NCBI RefSeq assembly: GCF_000003855.2
Contig: NW_003101660.1
Span: forward strand, 372,001 to 436,000
From: Blastomyces gilchristii SLH14081
Lineage: Eukaryota > Ascomycota > Eurotiomycetes > Onygenales > Ajellomycetaceae
Length of the DNA: 64,000 bases
Reading direction: 5' to 3'
Shown one piece after another: positions 23,640-36,000 of this stretch. Within the stretch, counting starts at the first letter, position 1; each line of letters starts with the position of its first letter. The position numbers were made by a program, and so were the translations under genes. The notes under the pieces are model-generated. The model saw only the letters and a program-made list of their open reading frames with translations. It did not search any database and had not been told where the DNA came from.

Positions 23640-26600
23640 AACTAGAAACTCACATACTTCAATTCCTGTGAATTCTACTGCAGACACTCAGAAGCAGTTA
23701 TCTGAATTATGAACAACTCTTATGAAAGAAGTCTCAGAGAACTTATTAATCACTTATAAGACATTATTCTCTACATCTGTAACAGAGGAACTCTCTGAAC
23801 TCACAAATAAATCAATCTCAGTGAAGAACATTCTTAAGCATCTCTCACAGAATTAAGCTATTTTTCTACAAGAAATACTTACTGTCTGTAAACACTCTTA
23901 AACTAAGTCTCTAGACATAATCTTCAGAAACACTTACAAACTGAAAAAAAACTTTCTTAAGCTGTAATCACTTAAGGTCACTTATTGAATCACAATCTAT
24001 AAAAGCTTTTATAAGTTTGTATTTAAAATTGACTTACAAGCTCAGCTGTGTGATATAAAAGATGAAGAAGCTGTCATCTACATAATGACAGACCTCTATT
24101 ACACTGAAGTCAAGAACTGGCTGAATTATCTAGAGAATGATTATGAGAAATTCTACTGATCTGTTCTTAAGACCTATCTAGAGAATAAGTTAAGAGACTT
24201 TATAAGTCAGACAGAGAACACCTGAGCTGCAATCACTAATATTAGAAAAAGAGGTGAGAAATCTGATAAAGACTACTCACAGCACTTTATAAAATTGTGA
24301 TGTGAATTGAGATCTGTGAAAACAGAGCTCTGAAACAAGATCTGAATAATGATATTTATAAAGAGACTGAACAAAGACATGCAGAACAAGCTCATTAAGT
24401 AAGACTTTAAGCTCTTAACTCTGAAGAAACTGATGACTCTCATTCATTACTTATAAATCACTGTGAGAGTCATAGATCTGTGAAGAGTGAATCACTGATC
24501 AGCTCTGTAAGAGTCAGAATAACAGAGAACAGATTTGCTAGAAAAAGATAATAAAATACAGAGAGATTTGTGTCTGACTGCTGAGTAGAAAGAGAGAGCT
24601 TCACAAGCTCTTATAAACAGAGTATATAATAGAGAGATTAAGAAAAAGAGACTCTGCTTCATCTGTTCTAAATCAGAACATCTTTATATAAACTGTCTGA
24701 ACAAATTAAAATAGAAATTTGAGAAGTCACAGACAGAGTCAGCAACAGCCTTCTTAAGAGTCTTGAAGCTGACATCTGAATCTGTTACTTCTCTGATAAA
24801 AATACTTACTCACAGAAAGAGACTGCACTGCAGTACTGCTGTTCTACAAGTATAAAAAGCATTGATAAACTCAGAATCTCAGGTCACTGTAGTGTCTCTA
24901 AAGCTCATGAAGTGAATGAGCTGAAAGATGAAAACTGAGAATCTGCTCTTATAATAAGCAGAATATAAGAACTCAGATCTGAGAGCTGAGAGACTTATAA
25001 GAGTCATCTTTGAATTGCAAGATCTCTCTGAAATCTGAAGAAGATTTGCAGAAACTGTGATTATTGTAAATATCACAGATAACATGTATTTAAGACTTGT
25101 ATGACTTTAAAGACACAATTCATACATAGCTGTCTGTGAGTCAGATTTATACTTCTGATCAGTATTAACAGACTTACTTACAGAGATAGAATCAGTTAAT
25201 ACTGTAGAGTTGATTAGAGAAGATAAGCTTATCTATATAATAACTTTATAAATGTCTGAGAACTTCACAGTCATGAAAATGAAGCTTTAGATACTAGAGA
25301 AATACTGAGATCTTACAGAGATGTTCAGCTCAGTAAAGACAGCTGAGCTTTCTTCTCACTGTGAGAAGAATCTGATAATAGATTTAATAGAAGAGCAGAA
25401 ACCCTTCTGAGAATTAATTTATAAGCTCTCTCATCATGAGACAGAGGTCTTGCAGATCTATGTAAAGAAGAATCTGAAGAATGACTTTATCTGATCTTTA
25501 CAGGTCTTCACAGAAGCCTCTGTGATATTCATGAAGAAGAAGAATGAAGATCTCAGATTATGTATAGACTATCATGACCTGAACTTCAAGATAATAAAGA
25601 GCTGTTACTCTCTATCTCTGATTGAGAATGTGATCAACTGTCTCATGAGAGCTGTTATATTCATACAACTGAATGTGATTAATATATATACACAGCTATA
25701 AATACAGTCTGAGAATAAATGAAAGACTGTCTTTAGAACTGCACTGAGATTGTTTGAATATCTAGTAATATCTTTTAATCTAACTAATGTCTCTGCAGCA
25801 TTTCAGTCTTTTATTAATAAAATACTTCATATATATCTGAATATCTTTATGATAATATATCTGAATAATGTGATAATGTACTTCATAAAGAAGAAAGAAC
25901 ACACTGAGTATATATAAAGTGTGTTGAAGATCTTAGATGAGACAGAACTATATATTAAGCTTATAAAGTACAACTTCAGTATCTGCTGAATTAATTTCCT
26001 AGAATATGTAATCACTGCAGATGATATTCAGATGAAATCTTCATAAGTTGAGACTATTCTATCATAACAGAAGCTAACTAGTATTCATGAGATTCAGATC
26101 TTTCTGAGCTTTGTGAATTTCTATAGATAGTTTATCTTTATATTCATAAGAATCTTCTTAGCCCTTACAGACATGCTGAAGAGTGAAAATAAGAAGAAGT
26201 CATTTCATGAATAGAGAATGAAAAGATTATTGAGAAGAGAGAACTGTGAGAACTTTCTTATCTCAGAAGCTCACAGAGTCTTTACAAGATTGAAATAGAT
26301 ATTCATAGACACAGTGATGCTGTTTCACTTTGATCTCTTACTCTTAACTAGATTGAAGACAGATGTCTTCTTCTTTATAATTTCAGAAATAATCTTATAA
26401 CTACAGTTAAATAAAAACTGAGTTTCAGTGATCTTTTTCTTATAAAAGATACAACTTATAAAGATCAACTATAATATTCATGATTAGAAGCTTCTCATAA
26501 TAGTGAAATTCTTTCATCACTGATATCACTACTTTAAGAGTCTTATAATAGTAATTACTGTTAGAACTGATCATAACAGCTTATAACAGTTTACTTTAAT

Positions 26601-28450
26601 TAAGAAACTCTCACAGTAGCAGATTCACTGAGCTCAGAGACTGAGTGAATTCTGATTCAAGATAGAATATATTAAGAGAACTAAGAACTCAGCAGATGAA
26701 CTCTCTCATAGATCAGACTATATTAAGAAGATCAGAGTGATAGATATAGAGAGACTAGAGAAGACAGAAAAGCTTTATAAGATGCTCAGACTGAGTGTTA
26801 TAAAGAGATTGACTGAAGAGTCTCTCAATCCCTTATAAGAGAAGAGAAAAAAGAGAGAGAAGAAGTCTGTGCAACTACTCTCTATAACACTGAGAGTTAA
26901 CACTCTGAAAATCTTCATAAGAATTCTTGAAGAGAGTATCTATAATCTGAAGAGATTGCAGACTTTGAGAAGTATTATAAAAGATCTGATGTAAGAAGAA
27001 ACAGAGTATAAGTCTTTATAAAATCTTCTATTCAGATTGTCTGAACTGTAACTAAAGAATGAATATACTCAGTATATTCAGAAACTGCTCACAGCAGAGA
27101 TCAACTCTGCAGAAATAAAGAATTGAAGAGACTTAAATAATCTCTTATAAAGAGAGAACTGAATTTATATACCTGTGAATAAGTTTCTATATATAGAACT
27201 TATTAAAAGATATCATGACTCTTCTCTAGCAGGTCATTTTACAGACACTAGAACTTATAAGTTACTTATAAGAAAATACTTCTGACTGAAGATACAAGAA
27301 CTTATGAAGAAGATAGTGAATTCTTATACTATTTATCAGAATTCATAGATAGTGTGATTCAGATTATATAAAGAACTTACTTCTCTACTCATTCTGTAGA
27401 AACCTTGAAAATAGTTAGAAATGAATATTCTTATAAGTCTCTCTGAAAGTAAGAATATATATAATGCCTGCTTTGATAGTGTACTGATGATAGTGAATTG
27501 CTTTATTAAGATAGCACACTTTATACTCATCTGTAAGAACTTAAAGTCAAAGAATTTAACTCATATCTTCATTTATAATATAATTCAGTTACATGAGTTG
27601 TCTGTGAATATTATCTCAGATAGAGAATTAATCTTCATAGAGAAGTTCTGATCTGATCTGATAACTATACTGAAGATCTCATGAGACCTAAGTATGACTT
27701 TTTATTAATAGACAGATAATTAGATAGAATATCTGATAAGTATATTAAAACAGTATCTGCAGTGCTTTGTCAATTACAATCAGAATAACTGAGTGTATTA
27801 ATTATCACTTACAGAGTTCATGTATAACAACTCAAAGTATATCAGTACAGATAAAACCCTCTTTAAAATACTTACTAAAACTTATTCACAGATAATTTTA
27901 ATGAATCTGTGAGAGTACACTATAGAGTATGATAATGTTCATGAACAGACTGAGAGAATTCAGAAGATTCAGAAGAAAGTCTGTAAATTCTTAAGAAAGA
28001 CTCAAGAGTATTAGAAGAGATACTATGACTTCAAGCATATTATAAAGAGTTTTAAGAAAGATGATAGAGTCTGACTGAGTCTAGAAAATATTATCATACA
28101 AAGATCTAGTAAGAAGCTGAATCTTTTACAGACAGAGTTTTATAAGATTATGAAGAAAGTTAGCTCACAGTTCTACAGATTAAAACTGTTATCTGAGTTA
28201 TAGATATACAATATTTTTCATGTCTCTTTACTTTATAAATATAAGAAATTCTTAGAAGAGAACTCTGTGACTCATCACTCTGTCTATAGAGTATTAGAGA
28301 GTGAAAGAGAATATCAGATTAAAGAGATTATTAACTCAGAGAAGTGAGATTGTAAGCTCTGATTCAAGATTCAGTGATAAGAGTATTCTAATAAGATGAA
28401 TAAGTTCACTTGAAAATCATTCAGACAGATAAGATATCTGCAGAAGCTGA
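23640..28450 (+). pseudogene. decayed gag-pol of chromovirus C
   Basis: One plus-strand frame is readable throughout, with TGA at Trp and TAA/TAG at Gln positions. Gag is at about 23640-24800 with an intact CCHC zinc knuckle CFICSKSEHLYINC at 24655-24696. RT is at 25540-25900 (LRLCIDYHDLN; a YLNN box where YLDD is expected). RNase H is at about 26330-26700 (HFDLLLLTRLKTDV...SADELSHRSDY). The integrase core is at 27421-27651 (FDSVLMIVNCFIKIAHF; VNIISDRELIF), and the chromodomain at about 28290-28440 (REYQIKEI...KLWFKIQW...FTWKSF). Catalytic Asp-to-Asn changes fit C-to-T mutation on the opposite strand. Confidence 0.88.
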
Positions 28451-30310
28451 GACATGACTTTCATACTGTGAATTCTGATAAGTCAGAATAATGCAGTCTT
28501 CACTAAGAATCTGGTTATAATAAAGATATTAACACTATCATTTATAAATTCTAGTCTATAAGATGATGAGTTTCTACTGAGATGAACAGTCTACAGTGTA
28601 TATAAAGAAAAGAAGAAATCATACTCTTATTAAAGCTAAAAAACAAGAAAATAAACAGGGCTGTGAACACAATTTAGAGATTAATAAAGAAAAAATAAAG
28701 AAAACTCATACTTATATTCTCAATATCTGTAACACTTAACTCTCTCACAACTATCAATTTCTCTCTTCAAAGAAGTAGAGAGTATCATATTTATGATACA
28801 GACAATTATTGTATTTGATATAAAGATTATCAGAAATGCATAGACTTCAGAGAAGCTGAACATCAGAGTATATACAGTTGTAGCAGAGTCTTGAGAGCTG
28901 ATCATCTGTGTGTGTGATCAGATATCTCTTATAAAACTGTGTTCACTCTCTTAGTTATACTGAAGTATTCAGTCTGAAAATAATTAAGATATGAAGAGAG
29001 AGCTCATCTATTCAGGTTAACTCCTGTCACAAATTCATGACATTCACATTGCCTTAATTACCTGGATTTTGCAGGTATCTGAGAATTCATCTCTTATTGA
29101 TAATGAGATTGCAGAAATGCACTGCAGTGTGAGAATCATTGATAGAAAACCTAGACATATTCACATATACCTGATCAGAGATTGTGTGAGTAGAGAGAGA
29201 ATGATTGTAGATCTGTGAGACTGCAGAAGACACTGACAATATCAGAAGCTTTACAAGAACTGTCAGCTAGAATCTGTAAGAAATTACTTATGAGAAGACT
29301 TACAGTAAAGAAGAAAACTGCACTGCTTGAAGCCAGAAACTGATCTGAGAGAGACATGAAATTGACTGCTGATCTGAAGATTGAGTGCAGTGACAGAGCT
29401 GAGAAGAATGAAGATACAGTTGTAAGTAACAGTGTCTCTACTTCATCAGCTAGTAAAAAGCAATTAGAGAAGTTATAAAAACACTCATGAGAAGCTCAGC
29501 AGTGACCAGACATTGTTTATAAAGATATTAAAATTAAAAAATTTTTTATTCTTGAGAAGTTCTTGAATCAATATATAGACATTGTCAGAAACACTCTCTC
29601 TCTGTTATCTGAGTGAAAACACTTCACAGATGAATAAGAATACTCACAGTTTATAAGAATAAAAGCTGTTATAGAAAAAGAAAAAAGAAGATGAGATTCT
29701 GCAGACAGATCTGGAATATTTATACTACTTTAGAGAGATTTATTTACACTGTGAGTGATTCTGCAGAACAGTCAGATTACTCTAGTAAACAAGAGTGATT
29801 ATGAATTACAGGCCTGAATCTTTCTATATGACTATAAAGAGTGATTGCAGGCTGTGAACATCTTGATTCTACAATTCTACAGAGTTGATGAAAGAATGGA
29901 AAATTCCTCACAATTCTACAGTGTTAAAGAACAATGATTCATAAGAATGAGTAAAAGATTAACTTATAAATACTTCTCTTTAATAAAAGTGATCTCACAG
30001 AGAGTGATTCATCTGTAAGATGAATCTGTGTAATAATTATATAAGAATCTTATAAAAATGATTGAGAGTTAATCAGAACTCTTCTATATGAAAGATATGA
30101 GATGAATCTGTGTGATAGTTAGAGAAGAATCTGTAGATCACAAAGAATCTCACAGAATAAGAAACTGAGTGACAGACTCTTTTCTCTTTATGATAACAAG
30201 GAATTTTTCCTCACTGAGGTTTTTTATAGATATGAAGGGTTTTTAGTGAGTATCACTGCAGTGCTGAGCTGATTCTATGAAGTCAGAAAGGCTTCACAGA
30301 CGAAGTCTTA
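28450..30310 (+). pseudogene. post-chromodomain region of element C with a decayed extra reading frame
   Basis: About 1.85 kb between chromodomain and 3' LTR. From about 29380 to 30170 a single plus-strand frame runs for roughly 260 codons; its stops are TGA, TAA and TAG, each explicable as mutated Trp or Gln. It is rich in Lys, Glu, Leu and Ile, with a Ser-rich start (SNSVSTSSASKKQLEKL), segments such as KFLNQYIDIVRNTLSLL and VILQNSQITLVNKSDYEL, and no membrane span. No domain was recognised. It occupies the same relative position as the extra frame in elements A and B but shows no obvious similarity to it. Confidence 0.45.
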
Positions 30311-30324
30311 AAGAGGGGGAAGTA

Positions 30325-30582
30325 TGTAAGAAATCCTGCTTCTCATGAATTCTTTATCTCTATTTCTATCTCTCATGTAATCAATAGGGCTAGCGGCCCT
30401 TGACTACACACAACTATATAGACTGAAGTTCATGAATACTATTCATAACTCAGCTTGAATGCTATTATACATTTGATCTCTACATTTTATCTTTCTATCA
30501 TGAATACTTCTAGTAGTTAACAGTACATATCACGCCAAGCTGCAAACACCTGAATAATCGCCTGCGAGCACTTATTCTTACA
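30325..30582 (+). repeat. 3' LTR of chromovirus C
   Basis: 258 bp. The last 55 bp or so are undamaged (CACGCCAAGCTGC...CGCCTGCGAGCAC), whereas the 5' LTR reads CATGTCAAGCTGC at the matching place. Followed by the duplication CTTTA. Confidence 0.92.
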
Positions 30583-30587
30583 CTTTA

Positions 30588-33500
30588 ATATCTTATATAA
30601 TCAATCTTATACATCTGTATACTTCTACTCACTCTGCTATCAGATCAGTGAAATCTGAAATAATCAAAGAGTTACTTAAACAGAAGATCTTGATATATTT
30701 TAATCTATAAAATTACAATATATGTGAGATCAGTCTGAAATTCAGTCTTGAAAATATCAAGAACAGTCTGATCAAGTGATAATTCTTGAGATTTATAAAC
30801 TGTAATAGTATATATAACTGTAATAGAAAACTGCATGCAGCTGCAGACTTAATTAATATGAGAAAAGTTATAACAGCTATAGAAGATAGACACAAGTTTA
30901 AGACTCTCTCATTTTAAATAAGCAGAACTGTTATATTTATCAAAATTGATTAGTAGTGTAAATGAAGAATCTTGATAGAGATTCTTTATATCTGAACTTC
31001 ATACAATGTTATAAAGAATTTCAAGAGCACTGTTAATAAGACTGCAGTCTGTTTAAATATTCTATAGAAGTATAATTTAACAGCTGATAAAGAGAGAAAG
31101 ATTCTGATGAAGATTATCAGTCTTATTAGAATCTAACTAAGAAGTGTCTATACTAACATTTATAATCTGAATATTAATAACAGATTGTTTACAGCTTTGA
31201 ATAATATTATTATTATAGATATAAACATAATACTTCTTAATATAAATGTGAATTATATTCTTAAAGATCAGAGTTTTATAAGAGATAAGAGTCTGTACAT
31301 ACTTTGAAAGAAACTCTTAATTACTCAGAGTTAACTGATTAAGCTGAAGATTTTTTAAGATCTTATAAAACTGACAGCTGATGATATCTTCATTCACTTA
31401 TTATTAAATTACAGTAAGTTGAATAATTTTATTAAAAACTAAGTAGATTTAATAGCTCTGAATGTCTTCTTTATAATTAATATATCTATTATAATAAAGC
31501 AGGGTTTGAAAAATAAATAAGAGCTGATAGAAATCTTCACTGAGAATAACACTGAGATTATTAAAATGAGTATTCTTATAAGAGAATATATAATAATAGA
31601 TCTGATTAATTTATGAAAGTTACTGTAAATCAATCATTGACTTTTCATCAATTAATAGATAGTGAATATTCTTAAAAAGAGCCTGTAAAGATCAAAGATT
31701 TTGAGAGTTGAGTAGTTCATATAATATGTTCTTATATATAAGAAGCTGAAATAATGTATACAAGATTTAAGTATTAATGAAGTGAGCAGTTATATCAGTT
31801 AACATAGCTTAAATAATTAAGATTGAGAGATCTTAAGTCTCTGCAAGATTTTAAAGAGTTGTAGATAAAATTATAATCAGATAAGTTTTATCAGTGTTAT
31901 CTTCATTATCTAGATTAATTAGTAAAGAATTCAGAGACTCACTGTTAAGAATCTCAGTATAATAATAGAGAATAATATTATGAAGAAGACATTGATCAGA
32001 ATTTAAAGTCTTAAGTGAGTTATATTTATAAAGAGTAGTATCTGTAAGAAAGTCAGTCTTTGTATTATTTCAAAATTCTGTGTTAAGATTAATATAAGTA
32101 TTAATATGAGAGCTTCAATCATAGTTGAAATCTAAGAACTAATGATCAAGCTGTTCACAGTTTCAGATATCAATGAGATTATTATTATTATACTATGAGT
32201 TTTAATAGATGAGTAATACTTAAGAGAGATCAAGCTTCTCTTTATCATTCTAATTATCTTCAAACTCAGATTCTGATTCTGACATATCTTTATCATAGAC
32301 ATTAACTGAGTGATTATAAGAAAGACAGCAATAATTAAAGATCTCTGTAAAAGAGAATCAAGAGATGAGAAGATTAATAATCTTGAGATCTTCAATTTAA
32401 TGAAAAGAATAATGAAGAAGAAGTTTAATATAAGTATAGTTCTCTGAATCAGTTTCAAACTGATAAATAGAAAAGTAGATCAATACTCAGAGTTTTATAC
32501 AGAGATATCTCTTAATTTAATAACTATGAGAAAAGATTTAAAGAAGTTTAAAAAATAAAAGATCTTTAAATTCAGTTAATCACTACTTATATTTTTTTAA
32601 AAAGAATGAATTATATTATAATTCATCAGATTCAAGAATATAACTATAATAATATTAAGATTCAGATCAATAATTAACTACAATTGACTTATAAGAACTC
32701 ATTTATAAAGAAAGATTTAAAAGAAGATAATAAATCTTCTAAGTAGATTAATCACACTTATCAATGAACTAATTCATAAGTTTAATAACTGTAGAGTATA
32801 GTGAGTGACTTGAACTGACTCTTGAAATTACTTATTAAATAATCTGATGATAGAATTCTATATCTGTTTCAGTCTTGACAATGTACTTAGATAGATAATT
32901 AAGAACAGTATAGCTGTCAGTGTAGAGAGTAATATCAGTATTTATTAGTTAGCTAACTGTAATCAATCTGTTATAGTTATTAAGAATTAAGTCATTATAA
33001 CAGAGATGCAGCTGATAATATCTACTACTTAAAGATTTAAAAATAACACAGTCAGTTCAGTATTTATATAAGAAATGAAATTAGTAATGTAAATTATTAG
33101 TAATCTGATATTTATAAATGCAGTACTTTTCACTACAGTGATAATATTGAATATAGTTAAGAACTGTAAATAAATATTTAATAATATTCATCTAATTAGA
33201 ATGACTGAGAGAAAGAGATAATTATATATCTTCAGACTGAGTATAATTAAGCTCAGAATTCTCAGCTGTAATAATGAGATCTCAGTAGTCAGTAAAGACT
33301 TGATAGAAGTCTTCATTCATATTAAGTTCAGAATTCAGTATATTCTTATACTAAAATACACTATATAAGTACACTGATTCACAGTCTTATCACTTATAAC
33401 AAGTTCAGTGATCTAGAATTTTGAATTTCAGATCTAGAATCTTTTTCTTGAAGATTGTAAGTTATAGATGAAAGTAATGTATAATTATAACAGAATAGTT

Positions 33501-36000
33501 ATAAATACTATCTCTTATAAACTTCAATCTCTTAAAATCAGTGCTGTACTTTTAAATAACATAGTTAGAGAAGTAATATATTAGATTATCTCAGTGATGA
33601 TCTGTAGCTGAGAGAGTAAGAAATAAATACAGAGATCTAATATTTCAAATATAGACTTATAGCTGATAATATTTTATATTTTAAAAAGAACAGATTTTAT
33701 AAAGACTCTCTGCAAACTGTGTAAGTGAATTCAAAATCACAGTAGATTATAAAGTATTAGTAGTAAAAACAGTCTATAACTTCTCTAGAGTAAGATTCTT
33801 AATAAGAGAATCAGTTTAATTATAGAAAAAGTGACTCTGATTATTAATCTATCTATGAAATAGAGAATTGAAAAGAATATATTGAAAATAACTATAATAG
33901 ATAAAACAGCTGTTATAATATTTAAGAAGAAACTGTATATAATCTATAAGACTAATTATTCTTTATTTAGAGAGAATGAATTCAGCTTTATCTTGTGAGA
34001 AAAGTATTAAAAAGATCTAAGAAAAGAGTGAATAAGTATTATTAAACTTACTAAGTAATATATTACAGATCAAAGACAGAGTGAGATAATTAATCTATTC
34101 TTACTATAATATTTTAAGTTTATAACAGAGTTATTTAACTTTGAACTGTAAAATTAAAAGATCTGAAATATCAGAGTATTCAGATAAGATATTCAAGTTA
34201 TTAAAATTTAAATAATTCTTATTCTTAATAGTTATTAATTCTTATTTATCAAGCTTATGAAAAGAAATCTGATCAGAGATATCTTCATTTTCAGATAACT
34301 AATTTTAAGTCTTTTTATCAATTATAATGTTCTGATAACTGAGATGATTTTTATAAAGATAGATTAGTTATTAAGTAACAGCTTCTTTATAAATTATAAA
34401 ATCTCAGTGAAACTGATATTATAAACAGAGATCTGTATTTGAATTTAAAGACTTTAATATAATAATATCAAGATTCTTAGAAAGAAGTGAAAGAGTATTA
34501 TAAATACAGTCAGTATCTCTAAGAAAGTTAATAATATAATCTTTATACTTATACTAATGTTCTCTGACTTAATGAATCTCAATGAAGATATATATATATA
34601 AAATTAATATCTCTTTAATCTGACTGAGAATAGAAAGATCTGAATCAAGATTATCAGAATCAAGATTATTCTCTTAAGAGAATAAAAATAGCTTATTAAA
34701 TAGCTATCTTAAATCAATAATATAATAATAAGTATAAATATTATCTTAAAGATTTATTCTAAATTAGTGAATTTAATAACAGCTACAGATCTTTATCTGT
34801 AAATCTTTAAATATATAATGAAATTTCTGTATATACTGTTAATTATCAGAATTAACAGCTGAATCTATAAGATAAGTAAAACTCTGAGAATTTATCAAAG
34901 AATCTGAGATAATTGCAGTCTATAACTGATTATATTTCTGAAGAATTATAAGAGCTTCTATATTTAATATATCAATTGAGCTTTCAGACTATATAAAGTG
35001 TTAGAATGTTAAAAAACTGTTAACTCTTCTATTAAACTAATTAATAAATGAATCTACAGAGCTCTGAGAAACAGAACTTTGAGAAGTTAAAAATAAGAAA
35101 AATAATATAAAAGATGTCTGTAGTGAAAGTATATCTGTAAAAATAAAATAAAATTGACTTAGAAATGAGTTAAATAATAATATAGATAATTAATAAAAGA
35201 TTGAAGAGAGATCTACAGAACTGAGAGATAAATTAATTATTAAAGATAATAGTCACAGTTATTTTCTTAATTGAGTTAAAAATAAAGTTAATAAGAGATA
35301 TTCTCTATAATATCTGATAATATAATAAGCTTTTTAAATAATAGTTTTCTTTTTATAAACTGTTATTAATGAAGATATATCAGAACTATGAATTTTATAA
35401 TAATAAAACTTAATCTTAGATAATATATCTATTTTAATAGACTGTTCACAGGCTCAAGAGACTGCTGTTAATTGTATAAAGTATTAATATATTTAAAATA
35501 ATAGAGAAAGTTCAGACTCATTTATCACAGAATCTGTGACTGTAGAAGAATTTGATTTCACTGTATATATCTGTTTACAGTTCTACACAGTGTAAAGAGA
35601 TAATCAGTAATAGAAAAGATGTAATAAGAGAAGATTATAATATCTGAGTTCTCTAAGTACAGTATTAAAGACAGACAGCTGTAGAAGTAGTAGAACACTG
35701 TAAAGAAATAAATTAATTAAGAGACTGATTTTATAAGCAGTGAATACAGACTTTTAATATATTATTTATTTTTAAGAATCTATGAGAGATAATTAATCAG
35801 ATGTATTATCTATTCAAGAATCTGTATAAAGTAGATAGTTAATAAGATGTGTGATCTATTATTCAAGAATCTGTACAGAGTATAGTTAATGAGATATATA
35901 ATCTATTATTTAAGAATCTGTACAGAGTAGACTGACTATCAGAATTATGAATTTCATGTTTAGTTTTATTTAATCTGATCTCATACATTTCTTGACATGA
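30588..36000 (-). mobile_element. Helitron, decayed Rep/helicase element
   Basis: Minus strand, 5' to 3' from high to low coordinates. A Helitron-like N-terminal domain is at about 33.8-34.1 kb (LFSQDKAEFI, then LIDYIQFLLKYYNS). Next, at about 32.6-33.06 kb, is the block conserved among Helitron proteins: NNYNRLITV, INTDITLYTDS, VLNYLSKYIVK, VIKLMN. The PIF1-type helicase follows, with a decayed Walker A at about 31879-31920 (NLDNEDNTDKTYLI where G-rich GxxGxGKT is expected) and Walker B at about 31632-31663 (LLIDEKSMI). A C-terminal helicase block with TVYKSQELSLDQTVLDI and LFDYFRF lies at about 30640-30780. Helitrons move by rolling-circle replication without target duplication. Termini were not resolved; the 36000 end is a guess. 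Confidence 0.85.
35774..35940. repeat. tandem repeat, units of about 48 bp
   Basis: Three to four imperfect units beginning AAGAATCTGTACAGAGTA and containing GATCTATTATT. A single related, undamaged fragment (GTACAGAGTAGATGATTGAT) recurs at 36434-36453 in GC-balanced sequence. Confidence 0.6.

Larger units (their letters stand above)
23339..30582 (+). mobile_element. Chromovirus C (Ty3/Gypsy), full length, different family
   Basis: The LTRs at 23339-23597 (259 bp) and 30325-30582 (258 bp) both start TGTAAGAAATCC and end CTTATTCTTACA. The target duplication is CTTTA (23334-23338 and 30583-30587). A polypurine tract (AAAGAGGGGGAAG, about 30311-30323) precedes the 3' LTR. Coding is on the plus strand: gag with a zinc knuckle, protease region, RT, RNase H, integrase, chromodomain, then a long extra frame. 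The outer edges of both LTRs are undamaged while the interior is mutated. Confidence 0.93.

Noticed and set aside
32132..32458. 108-aa minus-strand frame
   Set aside because: Lies in a different phase from the Helitron protein, which is readable through the same region with transition-type stops.
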